18,374 nt of DNA from an uncultured delta proteobacterium (GCA_903873545.1 CAIQPA010000016.1:1-18374); one strand, 5' to 3'. Positions 8,509-16,071 are shown, counted from the first letter of the stretch. Made by a program: numbers and translations. Notes: a model not told the origin generated them from the letters alone.

Positions 8509-9236
8509 CCGACGCCCTCCGCGTCACAGACCTCAAGGTCAACTACGGCGGTATTCAGGCCGTCAAAGGCATCTCGCTCTCCGTCGGACAGGGCGAGATC
8601 GTCGCCCTCATCGGCGCCAACGGCGCAGGCAAGACCTCCACGCTCAAGGCCATCGTCAGGCTCATCGCCAGCCAGGGCCAGATCGACTTCTTCGGCGCAC
8701 CCACGGGCAGCCGCGCCACACACCAGATCGCTGCCCTCGGCGTCTCGCTCGTCCCTGAAGGACGCGCCATCTTCGGCAACATGTCGGTCCGCGAGAACCT
8801 CGAGATGGGCGCCTTCCTCCACCGCGACGCCCTCGAGCGAAAGCACCACATGGAGCGGGTCTTCGCCCTCTTCCCCCGCCTCGCCGAGCGCCTCAAGCAG
8901 GACGGCAGCACCCTCTCCGGCGGAGAGCAGCAGATGCTGGCCATCGGGCGCGCAATGATGTCGCAGCCCAAGCTCCTCCTCCTCGATGAGCCCAGCCTCG
9001 GACTCGCTCCCAAGCTCGTCGGCGAAATCTTCGCCGCCATCCGCGTCATCGCGGCCGACGGCCTCAGCATCCTCCTCGTCGAACAGAACACCCGCCTCGC
9101 ACTCAAGACCGCAGCGCGCGCCTACGTCCTCGTCACAGGCGAGGTCGCTCTCTCGGGTGACGCAGAGGCACTTCGCGACGACCCGCGCGTTCAGAGCGCC
9201 TACCTTGGCGGCGACACCACGCGCTCGAATGGCTGA
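8505..9236 (+). CDS. livF: Branched-chain amino acid ABC transporter ATP-binding protein LivF
   Basis: The product is 243 residues. It has Walker A GANGAGKT (37-44), the LivF-type LVPEGRAIFGNMSVRENL region (82-99), signature LSGGEQQ (137-143), Walker B LLLLDEP (157-163) and the following SLGLAPKLV, typical of LivF. VEQNT replaces the switch-histidine VEH found in LivG, which is normal for LivF. It completes the importer. The ATG overlaps livG (ATGA, 8505-8508), and its 3' end overlaps ruvX by 8 bases (9229-9236). Confidence 0.95.
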
Positions 9237-9693
9237 GCAGGACGAGTCCCCGAAGCCCACCCGCGCGCCCAGCACCTCGCCCATCATGGCCGTCGATGTG
9301 GGCACCGTCCGCATCGGACTCGCAAAGAGCGACCCCTCCGGCCGCATCGCGCTCCCCATCGCAACCATCGCCGCAAAGCCCCGCGAAGCGGCGCTTCAGA
9401 CCATCCTCACCTATGCGCGGGAGCTCCGCCCCTCGCAGGTCATCGTCGGACTGCCGCTCACGCTCGACGGCGACGAGGCCACCGCCTCCATGCGCTCCCG
9501 CCGCTTCGCCGCACAGCTCCAGAAGCTCATCCCCTGCCGCGTCGCCATGATCGATGAACGGCTCACCACCGTCGTCGCAGAGGCCGCACTCCGCGACGCC
9601 GACGTCTCCCGCGCCAAGCGCAAACAGGTCATCGACCAGGCCGCCGCTACCATCCTCCTGCAGACCTTCCTCGACCACCGGGCGGGAAGATGA
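9229..9693 (+). CDS. ruvX: Putative pre-16S rRNA nuclease / Holliday junction resolvase-like (YqgF, RuvX)
   Basis: The product is 154 residues. The RNase H-like fold of the YqgF family is clear: IMAVDVGTVRIGLAKSDPSG (19-38) with first acidic residue D23, VIVGLPLTLDG (71-81), IDERLTT (108-114) and VIDQAAATILLQTFLD (134-149) with D136. In E. coli this essential protein processes the 5' end of 16S rRNA; a recombination role was proposed earlier from structure. Two starts are possible: the ATG at 9229, giving an 18-residue Ser/Pro/Thr-rich lead and overlapping livF by 8 bases, or the ATG at 9286, which begins just before the conserved core. I chose 9229 for the coupling with livF. It overlaps mltG by ATGA. 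Confidence 0.88.
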   Translation: MAEQDESPKPTRAPSTSPIMAVDVGTVRIGLAKSDPSGRIALPIATIAAKPREAALQTILTYARELRPSQVIVGLPLTLDGDEATASMRSRRFAAQLQKLIPCRVAMIDERLTTVVAEAALRDADVSRAKRKQVIDQAAATILLQTFLDHRAGR

Positions 9694-10769
9694 CAGCCCG
9701 CGCCTCCCGACCCCGCAGCGGCTGCTTCGGACGGCTCCTGCTGCTCCTCCTCTTCGCCCTGCTCGTTGGCGGCGCGGCCCTCTTCGTCCGCTACCAGAGC
9801 TTCCAAGAGGCGCCCGCAACACCCGATGGCGACCCCATCACCTTCACCGTCGATGCAGGCGCCACACCCGCCTCCGTCATCGGCAAACTCTCCGCGGAGG
9901 GCAGGCTCCGCCACAGCGCCTTCTGGCAGATCCTCATCCGCGAGCACCAGACCACGCGCTGCATCAAGCAGGGTGAACACACCCTCGCCTCCAACGCCTC
10001 TTCCCTCGACTTCCTCCGCCTGCTCTGCACCAACGGCGCCAGCAAGGGCGACACCTTCACCGTCCCCGAAGGCTGGACCCGCTTCCACCTCGCCCGCGCC
10101 ATGGCAGCGGCCGGGATGGGCCGCACAAACGACCTCATACGCGCAACAGGCAACGAGGGTGACGCAGCCCTCCGCACCTTCGACGGCGCGCTGCGCGACT
10201 CAACCGAAGGTCTGCTCTTCCCAGACACCTACGCCATCAGCCTCGACCAGCCGCGCAAGACGCTCATCACACGCATGCGCCAGCGGTTCGACGACGTCTG
10301 GGCCGAAGAGGCCACCCCCGAGCGGCTCGCCGACCTCAAGGAGCGTTACGGCGTGACCCCCTACGAGATCCTCATCCTCGCAAGCCTCGTCGAGCGAGAG
10401 GCCATCGTCGCAGACGAACGGCCACGCATCGCGCAGGTCTTCTACAACCGCATCAAAACCCGCATGCGGATACAGTCCGACCCCACCTGCGCCTACGGCC
10501 CGGCAACCTTCGACAAACAGCCCACCGCAGCCATGTGCCGCGACAAGGCAAGCCGCTTCTCCACCTACCTGCTCCCCGGCCTGCCGCCGACCCCCATCGC
10601 AGCCATCGGGCGAAGCAGCCTCCGCGCCGCACTCAACCCCTCCGGAGAGTCCGACATCTTCTACTTTGTCGCCATCTCAGACGGCTCCAACCGCCACCGC
10701 TTCGCAGCCACCCTCGACGAACACAACCGCAACGTCCGCGACTACATCAACAGGAGCAGACAGCCATGA
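9690..10769 (+). CDS. mltG: Endolytic murein transglycosylase MltG
   Basis: The product is 359 residues. MltG is an inner-membrane lytic transglycosylase that cuts nascent glycan strands and so sets peptidoglycan chain length. Seen here: a basic start and single membrane anchor (residues about 15-34, LLLLLLFALLVGGAALFVRY), a LysM-like segment (about 50-130) ending FTVPEGWTRFHLARAM, EGLLFPDTYAI (173-183), and the catalytic core ILASLVEREA, where E235 aligns with the catalytic Glu of the E. coli enzyme. Next come IAQVFYNRIKTRMRIQSDPT (247-266) and LLPGLPPTPIAAIGRSSLRAALNP. It starts within the ruvX stop and ends in an ATGA overlap with the lipoprotein gene; ruvX and mltG are neighbours in several bacteria. 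Confidence 0.94.
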   Translation: MTARASRPRSGCFGRLLLLLLFALLVGGAALFVRYQSFQEAPATPDGDPITFTVDAGATPASVIGKLSAEGRLRHSAFWQILIREHQTTRCIKQGEHTLASNASSLDFLRLLCTNGASKGDTFTVPEGWTRFHLARAMAAAGMGRTNDLIRATGNEGDAALRTFDGALRDSTEGLLFPDTYAISLDQPRKTLITRMRQRFDDVWAEEATPERLADLKERYGVTPYEILILASLVEREAIVADERPRIAQVFYNRIKTRMRIQSDPTCAYGPATFDKQPTAAMCRDKASRFSTYLLPGLPPTPIAAIGRSSLRAALNPSGESDIFYFVAISDGSNRHRFAATLDEHNRNVRDYINRSRQP

Positions 10770-11179
10770 GCAGACGCCTTTCCACCTCGGCACTCGGCCT
10801 CATCTCCGGCGCAACTGCGCTCTGGCTGCAGGCCTGCGCGGGCGCACAGTCGCCCGCCGACACCTTCCAGCGCGACCTCGACGCCTACCACGCCCACCTC
10901 CGCTGGGGCCGCTTCGACGAGGCCGCAAACTACCTCGCCGAAGACGAGCGCGAGGAGTTCTTCGGCGCGCTCGAGCAGCGGGGCGAGGGCTACCAGATCA
11001 CCGACTTCGAGGTGAAGTCGGTCACCGTCACCGAGGCGAACAAAGAGGCGCTCGTCGTCGTCTGGATCCAGTCCTACAGGCTCCCCAGCACCACCATGCG
11101 GGCCGAGACCACCCTCGAGACCTGGAGCTGGGATGAAGAGCTCCGGACGTGGCAGATCACCGACCTCGAGAAGCGCTGA
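10766..11179 (+). CDS. Small putative lipoprotein, NTF2-like in appearance
   Basis: The product is 137 residues, starting at the ATG that overlaps the mltG stop (10766-10769). The N-terminus is a signal with lipobox LQAC, Cys24 being the predicted lipidated residue. The mature part, with an early helical DTFQRDLDAYHAHLRWGRFDEAANYL, then VKSVTVTEANKEALVVVWIQ and TTLETWSWDEELRTWQITDL, looks like a small alpha-plus-beta NTF2-like or DUF4878-type domain: a curved sheet ending in the 'W.w.d..W.i' pattern. I do not recognise a specific family. As the last gene of the liv-ruvX-mltG chain, it might be an envelope protein associated with MltG, but nothing in the sequence proves a link. Its stop is only 3 bases from the prfA stop on the other strand. 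Confidence 0.75.
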   Translation: MSRRLSTSALGLISGATALWLQACAGAQSPADTFQRDLDAYHAHLRWGRFDEAANYLAEDEREEFFGALEQRGEGYQITDFEVKSVTVTEANKEALVVVWIQSYRLPSTTMRAETTLETWSWDEELRTWQITDLEKR

Positions 11180-11182
11180 CCG

Positions 11183-12262
11183 CTACCAGATCCCCTCTTT
11201 CTCGGTCGCCTGCAGCAGCTCCGCCTGGTGCGCCGCATTCATGGCGTCGATGAGCTCCTGAACCTCGCCCATCATCACCCGATCCAGCTTGTAGAGCGTG
11301 AGGCCGATGCGGTGGTCGGTGAGCCGGTTCTGCGGAAAGTTGTAGGTCCGGATCCGCTCCGACCGGTCGCCCGTACCCACCTGGCTCTTGCGCGCATCGG
11401 CACGCTCCGCCGCCGCCTTCTGACGCTCCGCATCGAGGATGCGGCTCTTGAGAATCTTCATCGCCCGATCGCGGTTCTTGAGCTGCGAACGCTCATCCTG
11501 ACAGGCTACTACGGTCCCGGTCGGAAGGTGGGTGATGCGTACCGCGGAGTCGGTCCGATTGACGTGCTGACCGCCTGCGCCCGAGGCACGGTAGGTATCG
11601 ATCTTGAGGTCATTCGCATCGATATGAACCTCCACATCTTCAGCCTCGGGCAGGATCGCCACCGTCGCCGTCGAGGTGTGGATGCGACCCTGCGCCTCTG
11701 TGGCGGGCACGCGCTGCACCCGGTGAACGCCGCTCTCCCACTTGAGCCCCGAGTAGACCGCGTCGCCCGTGATGGTCGCGGTCACCTCTTTGAAGCCCCC
11801 CATGGTCCCCTCGCTGACCGAGGCAATCTCAAACTTCCAGCCGCGCAGCGCAGCATACCGCTGGTACATTTCGAGCAGGTTCCCCGAGAAGATGGACGAC
11901 TCGTCGCCACCCGCACCGGCCCGGATCTCGATGATGACATCCTTGGCATCCAGCGGGTCCGACGGCAGCATCGCAAGCTTCAGCGCATGCTCTGCTTCGG
12001 GAATCGCAGCCTCGGCCTCCTCCATCTCCATCTTCGCCAGTTCACGGAGCTCTGCGTCGCCTTCGCGAAGCAGCTCGAGGCTCTCCTCCCGGCGGCGGTT
12101 CAGCGCCACCCAGCGGCGGTAGCCCTCGACCACAGGCCGCATCGACGCCAGCTCCCGGTTGAGCTTGGTGAAGGCCGCATGGTCGCCTGCAACCGCAGGG
12201 TCACCCATCCGCTCTTCGAGCTCAACATACCGTCCTTCAACGCTCGCAAGCCTTCCAAACAT
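11183..12262 (-). CDS. prfA: Peptide chain release factor 1
   Basis: The product is 359 residues, as expected for RF1 (about 360). It recognises UAA and UAG stop codons and triggers peptide release on the ribosome. The stop-codon-reading tripeptide PAT (186-188, in RVQRVPATEAQGR) marks it as RF1 rather than RF2, and the universal GGQ (230-232, in ASGAGGQHVNRTDSAV) is the catalytic loop. The N-terminal coiled region (about 1-100) is complete. The ATG at 12262 is preceded by GGAGG with 8 bases of spacing. It is the second gene of an rpmE-prfA pair; prmC, which often follows prfA and encodes the Gln methylase for GGQ, is absent here because the next gene is convergent. It converges with the lipoprotein gene with only 3 bases between stop codons. 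Confidence 0.97.
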   Translation of the reverse strand: MFGRLASVEGRYVELEERMGDPAVAGDHAAFTKLNRELASMRPVVEGYRRWVALNRRREESLELLREGDAELRELAKMEMEEAEAAIPEAEHALKLAMLPSDPLDAKDVIIEIRAGAGGDESSIFSGNLLEMYQRYAALRGWKFEIASVSEGTMGGFKEVTATITGDAVYSGLKWESGVHRVQRVPATEAQGRIHTSTATVAILPEAEDVEVHIDANDLKIDTYRASGAGGQHVNRTDSAVRITHLPTGTVVACQDERSQLKNRDRAMKILKSRILDAERQKAAAERADARKSQVGTGDRSERIRTYNFPQNRLTDHRIGLTLYKLDRVMMGEVQELIDAMNAAHQAELLQATEKEGIW

Positions 12263-12409
12263 CGCTCATCCTCCAAACCTACGCGAAAGGCTGCGACGCC
12301 AGTCCCGCCGACCGCGCCAGCTGCCCCTCTCGAGGGGTCCCTTCCGTACCAAGTGCAGGGGCGACCGCGCAAGTTCGCAGCCCACCTTCCCGCCTCCAAA
12401 ACGCAAGAA

Positions 12410-12432
12410 CGCCGCAGGATTTCCCCGCGGCG
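12410..12432 (-). terminator. Weak hairpin in the rpmE-prfA spacer
   Basis: CGCCGC (12410-12415) pairs with GCGGCG (12427-12432) around an 11-base loop. On the minus strand the stem is followed by TTCTTGCGTTTT, so it could act as a partial terminator or a processing site between rpmE and prfA. The 278-base spacer holds no other feature that I could support; its open frames overlap rpmE out of frame or have no start signals. Confidence 0.25.
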
Positions 12433-12540
12433 GTCAGCTTCCAGCGACCCAACAGTGCAGGCCTCTGGTTTACCGGCTCGAACATCATCGCCCGCAACCG
12501 ACTGGCTACCTTCAGGCAACCCGTCGCGCGGCCGATTGAA

Positions 12541-12777
12541 TCAACCGCGGTTGTAACGGCGGTTGAACCGCTCCACGCGACCAGCCGTGTCGAGCATACG
12601 CGTCTGACCGGTCCAGAAGGGGTGCGTGTAGGAGCTGATGGCCGTCTCAATGACGTAGTGCGTGACGCCTTCGATCTCGCGCGTCTTGCCCGACTTCATC
12701 GTCGACATCGAGATGACTTCGTGCTCGCCGTCAACAAAGACAACGGGATAGTAGTTCGGATGAATCTTTTCTTTCAT
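12541..12777 (-). CDS. rpmE: 50S ribosomal protein L31 (cysteine-free form)
   Basis: The product is 78 residues. L31 is a small 50S protein that bridges to the 30S subunit. It begins MKEKIHPNYYPVVFVDGEHE and ends SYTHPFWTGQTRMLDTAGRVERFNRRY, which is the conserved L31 C-terminus (HPFxTG...DtaGRVerFnrrY). No cysteine is present, so the zinc-binding CxxC of the zinc form is missing and this is a zinc-independent L31. The C-terminus is like long-form type A rather than the YkgM/RpmE2 form. The ATG at 12777 is preceded by GAGG with 6 bases of spacing, and that GAGG lies inside a hairpin (see the leader). It is upstream of prfA on the same strand, a common arrangement. Confidence 0.95.
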   Translation of the reverse strand: MKEKIHPNYYPVVFVDGEHEVISMSTMKSGKTREIEGVTHYVIETAISSYTHPFWTGQTRMLDTAGRVERFNRRYNRG

Positions 12778-12783
12778 GATCGT

Positions 12784-12818
12784 CCTCGGAGGGTACGAGG
12801 GAACCGGTTGCCCGGTTC
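12784..12818 (-). promoter_or_regulatory. Two abutting hairpins in the rpmE leader, one covering the Shine-Dalgarno
   Basis: Reading the minus strand, GAACCGG and CCGGTTC (12818-12801) form a perfect 7-bp stem with a GCAA tetraloop. The very next bases, CCTCG and CGAGG (12800-12784), form a 5-bp stem with a 7-base loop. The second stem's 3' arm contains the rpmE ribosome-binding GAGG, 6 bases before the ATG. GCAA is a stable GNRA-type loop. The pair could be a control element through which L31 or ribosome supply limits translation; this is inference. Confidence 0.4.
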
Positions 12819-12850
12819 GGAAGGGGGCGGCGATCTAGGCCATTTGACCG

Positions 12851-12871
12851 GCCCCGTCAAGGTGACGGGGC
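12851..12871 (-). terminator. Perfect 9-bp hairpin downstream of the btaA-like operon
   Basis: GCCCCGTCA (12851-12859) and TGACGGGGC (12863-12871) pair perfectly around a 3-base loop, 14 bases past the stop of the acyltransferase-like gene (minus strand) and 74 bases upstream of rpmE. The stem is strong but is not followed by a run of T on the minus strand (CGGTCAAATGG follows). It probably ends or stabilises the upstream transcript. Confidence 0.45.
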
Positions 12872-12884
12872 AGCCTGCTTCGAC

Positions 12885-14048
12885 TCATCCGATCTCACCG
12901 GCGAGTAGCCCGCCGAACACCGAGGCGCTCCCACGGGTCACCGCCTCCGCCAGACCGCGGTAGAGCAGCCGCCGCGACGCCGGCAGGTGGCCCGCATAGA
13001 CCGCGTGATACTCCGCAACAGGCTCACCGCCTCGGCGCCGTTTGAAGTCGTCCGCACCCGAGCTGTAGTTCAGGAGCAGCTTGTTACGCTTCACCTCCTC
13101 CAGCAGCCCTGAGACCAGCCGACGGTAGAGCGCATCCTCCGCAGGCGCCCCCACCTCATATCCGACGAAGGGCACGGTCCAGAGCTCGCCGAAGGAAAAG
13201 ATCCCGATCGCGGCAACCAGCGCACCTGAGCCATCGCGCAGCCCGCGGAAGGAGAGCATCCCCTCCTCCACCGCCCGAGACAGGAAGGGTGCGAGGTAGC
13301 GGGTGTTCAGCCGCGAATGCTTGTCCACGTAGACCTGCCGGTAGAGCCGGGCCAGCGTCTCACCATCTGCAGCCGAAAAGCCCGCGCCACCGACCGCCTC
13401 AAACCGACCATCGCTGAGCATCCGACGATCACGCTTCGTCGTGTTCCGCGACGCAAAGCCCCCCGCCACACCATCGAAGTAATAAACCACCCGGCTCGGC
13501 AGCAGCAGATAGCCCTCCGACTCCAGCGCCGCGATCGCCGCACCATGGCTCCGACGGTCGAGCGACCGCACCAGCAGCGCATGCTTTGGATAGGCCGCGC
13601 TCAATGCTGCAGTGGCACCCTTCACATGCTCCGCAAGATCGGGCCGGTGGTGGTTGGTCGACAGCAGAAAGTCGCTCCACTGCACCACCCGATCGACCGA
13701 CACCAGCCGGGCCAGCGCCGCCGCACCCTGCAGCGCGACCCGGGCCACCTGCCGCTCCCGCTCGCTTGCCAGAAAGTGCAACTCCTCCTGCGGATAGAGC
13801 AGGTACTGCGTCCGCAGCGACGAGGCGAAGGAGGCATCGCTCTCCGGCGACAGCGCCGTGAAGGGAATGACCACCTCACCCTGCCGCAGCACCCCCGAAC
13901 GCCCGCCAAGGTTCTCTGCAACCGAGCCGGCGCCCTGCTCCAGCACCCGGCGCCAGTAGGCCGCCACCCCACCACCCAGCTGCTCCGCAGCAGCCACCGC
14001 CGCCGGGCCGCTCCATACCTCCATCGGAACCCCTGAGGTTCGGGTCAC
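12885..14048 (-). CDS. GNAT/FemAB-like acyltransferase candidate coupled to the BtaA-like gene
   Basis: The product is 387 residues, starting at the GTG (14048-14046) that overlaps the btaA-like stop as GTGA. No exact family is certain. The second half looks like the FemAB/CelD type of GNAT fold: a KRDRRML basic helix (205-211) after a strand, a helical DGETLARLYRQVYVDKHSRLNTRYLAPFL (228-256), MLSFRGLRDGSGALVAAIGIF (264-284), FVGYEVG, and the closing LNYSSGADDFKRRRGGEP (326-343), resembling the family's 'ld.g.G...yKr..g.'. The first half (about 1-150) is less characteristic; no S-adenosylmethionine-binding glycine motif (GxGxG) is seen, so it is not an ordinary BtaB methyltransferase. Coupling suggests it acts on the product of its neighbour, for example acylating or aminoacylating the transferred amine. 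No signal peptide or clear membrane helix is present. Confidence 0.55.
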   Translation of the reverse strand: MTRTSGVPMEVWSGPAAVAAAEQLGGGVAAYWRRVLEQGAGSVAENLGGRSGVLRQGEVVIPFTALSPESDASFASSLRTQYLLYPQEELHFLASERERQVARVALQGAAALARLVSVDRVVQWSDFLLSTNHHRPDLAEHVKGATAALSAAYPKHALLVRSLDRRSHGAAIAALESEGYLLLPSRVVYYFDGVAGGFASRNTTKRDRRMLSDGRFEAVGGAGFSAADGETLARLYRQVYVDKHSRLNTRYLAPFLSRAVEEGMLSFRGLRDGSGALVAAIGIFSFGELWTVPFVGYEVGAPAEDALYRRLVSGLLEEVKRNKLLLNYSSGADDFKRRRGGEPVAEYHAVYAGHLPASRRLLYRGLAEAVTRGSASVFGGLLAGEIG

Positions 14049-15259
14049 TTGCTGATCCTGCCTACATGGAAGCTCGCGTAGGTACCAACCCGATCCAGCG
14101 TGTGAAGCCGCTGCGCCAGCGCATCATCCCACGAGACAGCGCTGCCGATCGACTTCGGCAGGTGGCCTCGTCCACGGTTGGCGCTCCGCAGCAGCACCGA
14201 GCCGCCAGCGCGGCCCGACCGGAGGATCTCCGACCACTCCGTGGCATGCGCCTCCTGCGCATGCGCCGCCATCCAGTCTTGGTGGTCGAGCATCACAAAA
14301 TGCGACACCGATGACTCGGGCTGCTCCTCAAGCACCGAGGTGACCGTGCCGGTCCGGATGCTCAGCCGATCAGTCAGCGTCCGGAGCCGCTCCGCCTGCT
14401 CCGGCTTGAGGTACTCTGGGCAGCAGCCCATGCTGTACTGGCCGCGGATGTACCCCCGCCAAAAGTAGTTGTCGGCGATGGGCCGGAAGGCCAGCACCTC
14501 CCGCACCGACTCGCGGATGAAGCCCATGAAGCCACCGGCATGCGACGCCTCCACCAGGCTCCGCTGCGACTCGGGAACACCGAGCAGCGAGCTGAAGAGA
14601 TCGCTCCGGCTCGCCCGCCCAACGAGCCCCGTCCAGAGCCGCTCCTCGATCGGAAGATAGATGCGCTGCTGCTCGGCCAGCGTCGTCGCCTCCAGCAGCG
14701 TATCGAGCGCAGGTCCTACACCCGGCAGGCTCCGGAAATGGCGCATCACCGCCCAGGCCATCGCACCGCAGGTGCCACGGTAGTAGAAGGTCTTGCGCGC
14801 TCCACGGCTCTGGAACATCTCGATCCGGTTGTCCCAGAACCGCTGCTCGGTCTCCGACAACTCGGGGCGCATCGCCGTCCGGTAGACCCGCTCCGCCTGC
14901 GGGTGCCAGCCGTCGCCGAAGAAGCGAAAAAGATCCTCGAAAGCCAGCGTCCGCAGCGCGCTCACCTTCAGCGCGAGCAGAGCATTCTGGCGCGGATTCA
15001 TGTCGACCGCGACCACCTCTGCCGGCGCATCAAGGAGGTAGTCCAGCGCGTTGCAGCCCGCAGAGGTGATGACCACCACCCGCGAGGTTTCATCCAGCGC
15101 CATCGCCTCGCGGTCCGTGCGAGGATCCTCCCAGCACATGTTGTAGATCAGGTTGTTGCCGTGAACCCGCGTGAACAGCGCATCCGACAGCCCGCTCTTC
15201 ACCGTGCGGGCCAGACCGCCGATCCCATCCGCTCCGCCAACACCCAGCGATTCCAACAT
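14045..15259 (-). CDS. BtaA-like S-adenosylmethionine:lipid 3-amino-3-carboxypropyltransferase (DUF3419)
   Basis: The product is 404 residues, close to known BtaA (about 415). BtaA moves the 3-amino-3-carboxypropyl group of S-adenosylmethionine to diacylglycerol, the first step of betaine-lipid (DGTS) synthesis. Family motifs seen: YNMCWEDPRTDREAM (39-53), the SAM-binding region VVVITSAGCNALDYLL (61-76), EVVAVDMNPRQNALLALKVSAL (81-102), FRFFGDGWHP (111-120), RGQYSMGCCPEYL and the C-terminal ASFHVGR. The ATG at 15259 is chosen because GGAG lies 7 bases upstream; a GTG at 15325 would add 22 residues with a poor ribosome site. The usual partner btaB is absent, and the next gene (GTGA overlap) looks like an acyltransferase instead. 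DUF3419 members are often misnamed, so the acceptor may not be diacylglycerol. Confidence 0.82.
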   Translation of the reverse strand: MLESLGVGGADGIGGLARTVKSGLSDALFTRVHGNNLIYNMCWEDPRTDREAMALDETSRVVVITSAGCNALDYLLDAPAEVVAVDMNPRQNALLALKVSALRTLAFEDLFRFFGDGWHPQAERVYRTAMRPELSETEQRFWDNRIEMFQSRGARKTFYYRGTCGAMAWAVMRHFRSLPGVGPALDTLLEATTLAEQQRIYLPIEERLWTGLVGRASRSDLFSSLLGVPESQRSLVEASHAGGFMGFIRESVREVLAFRPIADNYFWRGYIRGQYSMGCCPEYLKPEQAERLRTLTDRLSIRTGTVTSVLEEQPESSVSHFVMLDHQDWMAAHAQEAHATEWSEILRSGRAGGSVLLRSANRGRGHLPKSIGSAVSWDDALAQRLHTLDRVGTYASFHVGRISK

Positions 15260-15534
15260 TCGCAGACTCCATAATGGAAGAGACCCCCACAACCCAGGAG
15301 CAGATGCTCGGCGGAGGAGGTGCACTCTTGGTCTCGCCGATTGACAGCCCTGCGACCTTCGCGCGGAGGTTCAACGGCAGCCGCGCGACCTTTTCTTGAA
15401 GCACCGTCGCCCTTCACACCGTCGTGACCCCTTCTCCGCAAAAGCAACGCGAAGATGCCTCTCACGCTTCACAGCATCGTCGCATTGGCAGGCGATACCT
15501 TCCCCTGTCCAAGACCCCCACGTTCGAGGCCATC
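15260..15534. promoter_or_regulatory. Divergent promoter region between the btaA-like and PAP2 genes
   Basis: These 275 bases separate two genes that face away from each other, so promoters for both must lie here. TTGACA, a perfect -35 consensus on the plus strand, is at 15341-15346, but no good -10 follows at 16-18 bases. The same bases read on the minus strand give CTGTCAA (15347-15341), one half of a Pho-box-like direct repeat, without a good second half. A hairpin with a T-run is listed separately. An open frame running upstream from the PAP2 start to a GTG at 15424 is not accepted. Confidence 0.35.
15359..15395 (+). terminator. Hairpin with T-rich tail between the divergent genes
   Basis: TCGCGCGG (15359-15366) and CCGCGCGA (15381-15388) form a perfect 8-bp GC-rich stem with a 14-base loop, followed by CC and TTTTCTT. 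This looks like a Rho-independent terminator pointing along the plus strand. Because it lies upstream of the PAP2 gene, downstream of nothing on the plus strand, and just past the TTGACA element, it could be a leader attenuator. Possible, not shown. Confidence 0.3.
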
Positions 15535-16071
15535 ATGAGTTCCGGCATCCAGTCCAACTTTGTTGCTGCCGTCACCCGCTTCGACACCGCAATCGTCACC
15601 TTCGTGGGTGCGCGTCGGAAGCGACCCGTGGCCCGCTTCATGCTCGCACTGACCCATGCCGGCGACACCGAATCCTGGTTTCTCCAGGGACTGCTGCTCT
15701 CGCTCATTCACCCCATGCCGGGTACCGTCTTCGCTCACATCGCCGTCGCAGCCCTCGCCGCCTCCGGTGTGGCGCAGCTCCTCAAGCGGAGCTGGAAGCG
15801 CCCCCGCCCCAGCGCCGCTGTCCCTGGATTCCTCCCGGCCTGCCAGGTGCCCGACTGCTTCAGCTTCCCCTCGGGCCACTCCTGCGTTGCCTTCGCCGTC
15901 GCCTCTGCGCTCCAGGGCTTCGGAGCGCTTGGCACCTTCGAACTCGCCCTCGCCTGCGGCGTCGGATCTTCGCGCGTCTATCTCGGCGCTCACTACCCGC
16001 TCGATGTGGTAGTGGGAGCCTCCGTCGGCTGGATGGTAGGCGCTGCTACACGCGTCCTGCTCGCGCCCTAG
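15535..16071 (+). CDS. PAP2-family lipid phosphatase
   Basis: The product is 178 residues. It is a membrane phosphatase of the PAP2/acid phosphatase superfamily, which removes phosphate from phosphatidic acid, phosphatidylglycerophosphate or undecaprenyl pyrophosphate. The three signature motifs are complete: Kx6RP (K84 to P92, KRSWKRPRP), PSGH (P112-H115, with the acid-base histidine H115) and SRx5Hx3D (S146 to D157, with nucleophile H153). Hydrophobic stretches around 44-59, 62-80, 117-143 and 157-176 give about four or five membrane segments, fewer than the usual six. The ATG at 15535 is chosen with GAGG (15526-15529) upstream; the longer frame to 15424 adds hydrophilic residues without family similarity. 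It is divergent from the btaA-like gene and might supply its diacylglycerol. Confidence 0.85.
   Translation: MSSGIQSNFVAAVTRFDTAIVTFVGARRKRPVARFMLALTHAGDTESWFLQGLLLSLIHPMPGTVFAHIAVAALAASGVAQLLKRSWKRPRPSAAVPGFLPACQVPDCFSFPSGHSCVAFAVASALQGFGALGTFELALACGVGSSRVYLGAHYPLDVVVGASVGWMVGAATRVLLAP

Noticed and set aside
11228..12556. 442-residue open frame on the plus strand opposite prfA
   Set aside because: prfA on the minus strand has PAT and GGQ motifs; the opposite frame has no family resemblance and no ribosome-binding site.
15260..15325. Longer start (GTG at 15325) for the BtaA-like protein
   Set aside because: The ATG at 15259 has a GGAG at 7 bases; the GTG has only a weak GAGA-like site, and the extra 22 residues add nothing recognisable.
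15424..15534. Longer start (GTG at 15424) for the PAP2 phosphatase
   Set aside because: The added 37 residues are polar and unlike the family; the ATG at 15535 has GAGG 5 bases upstream.
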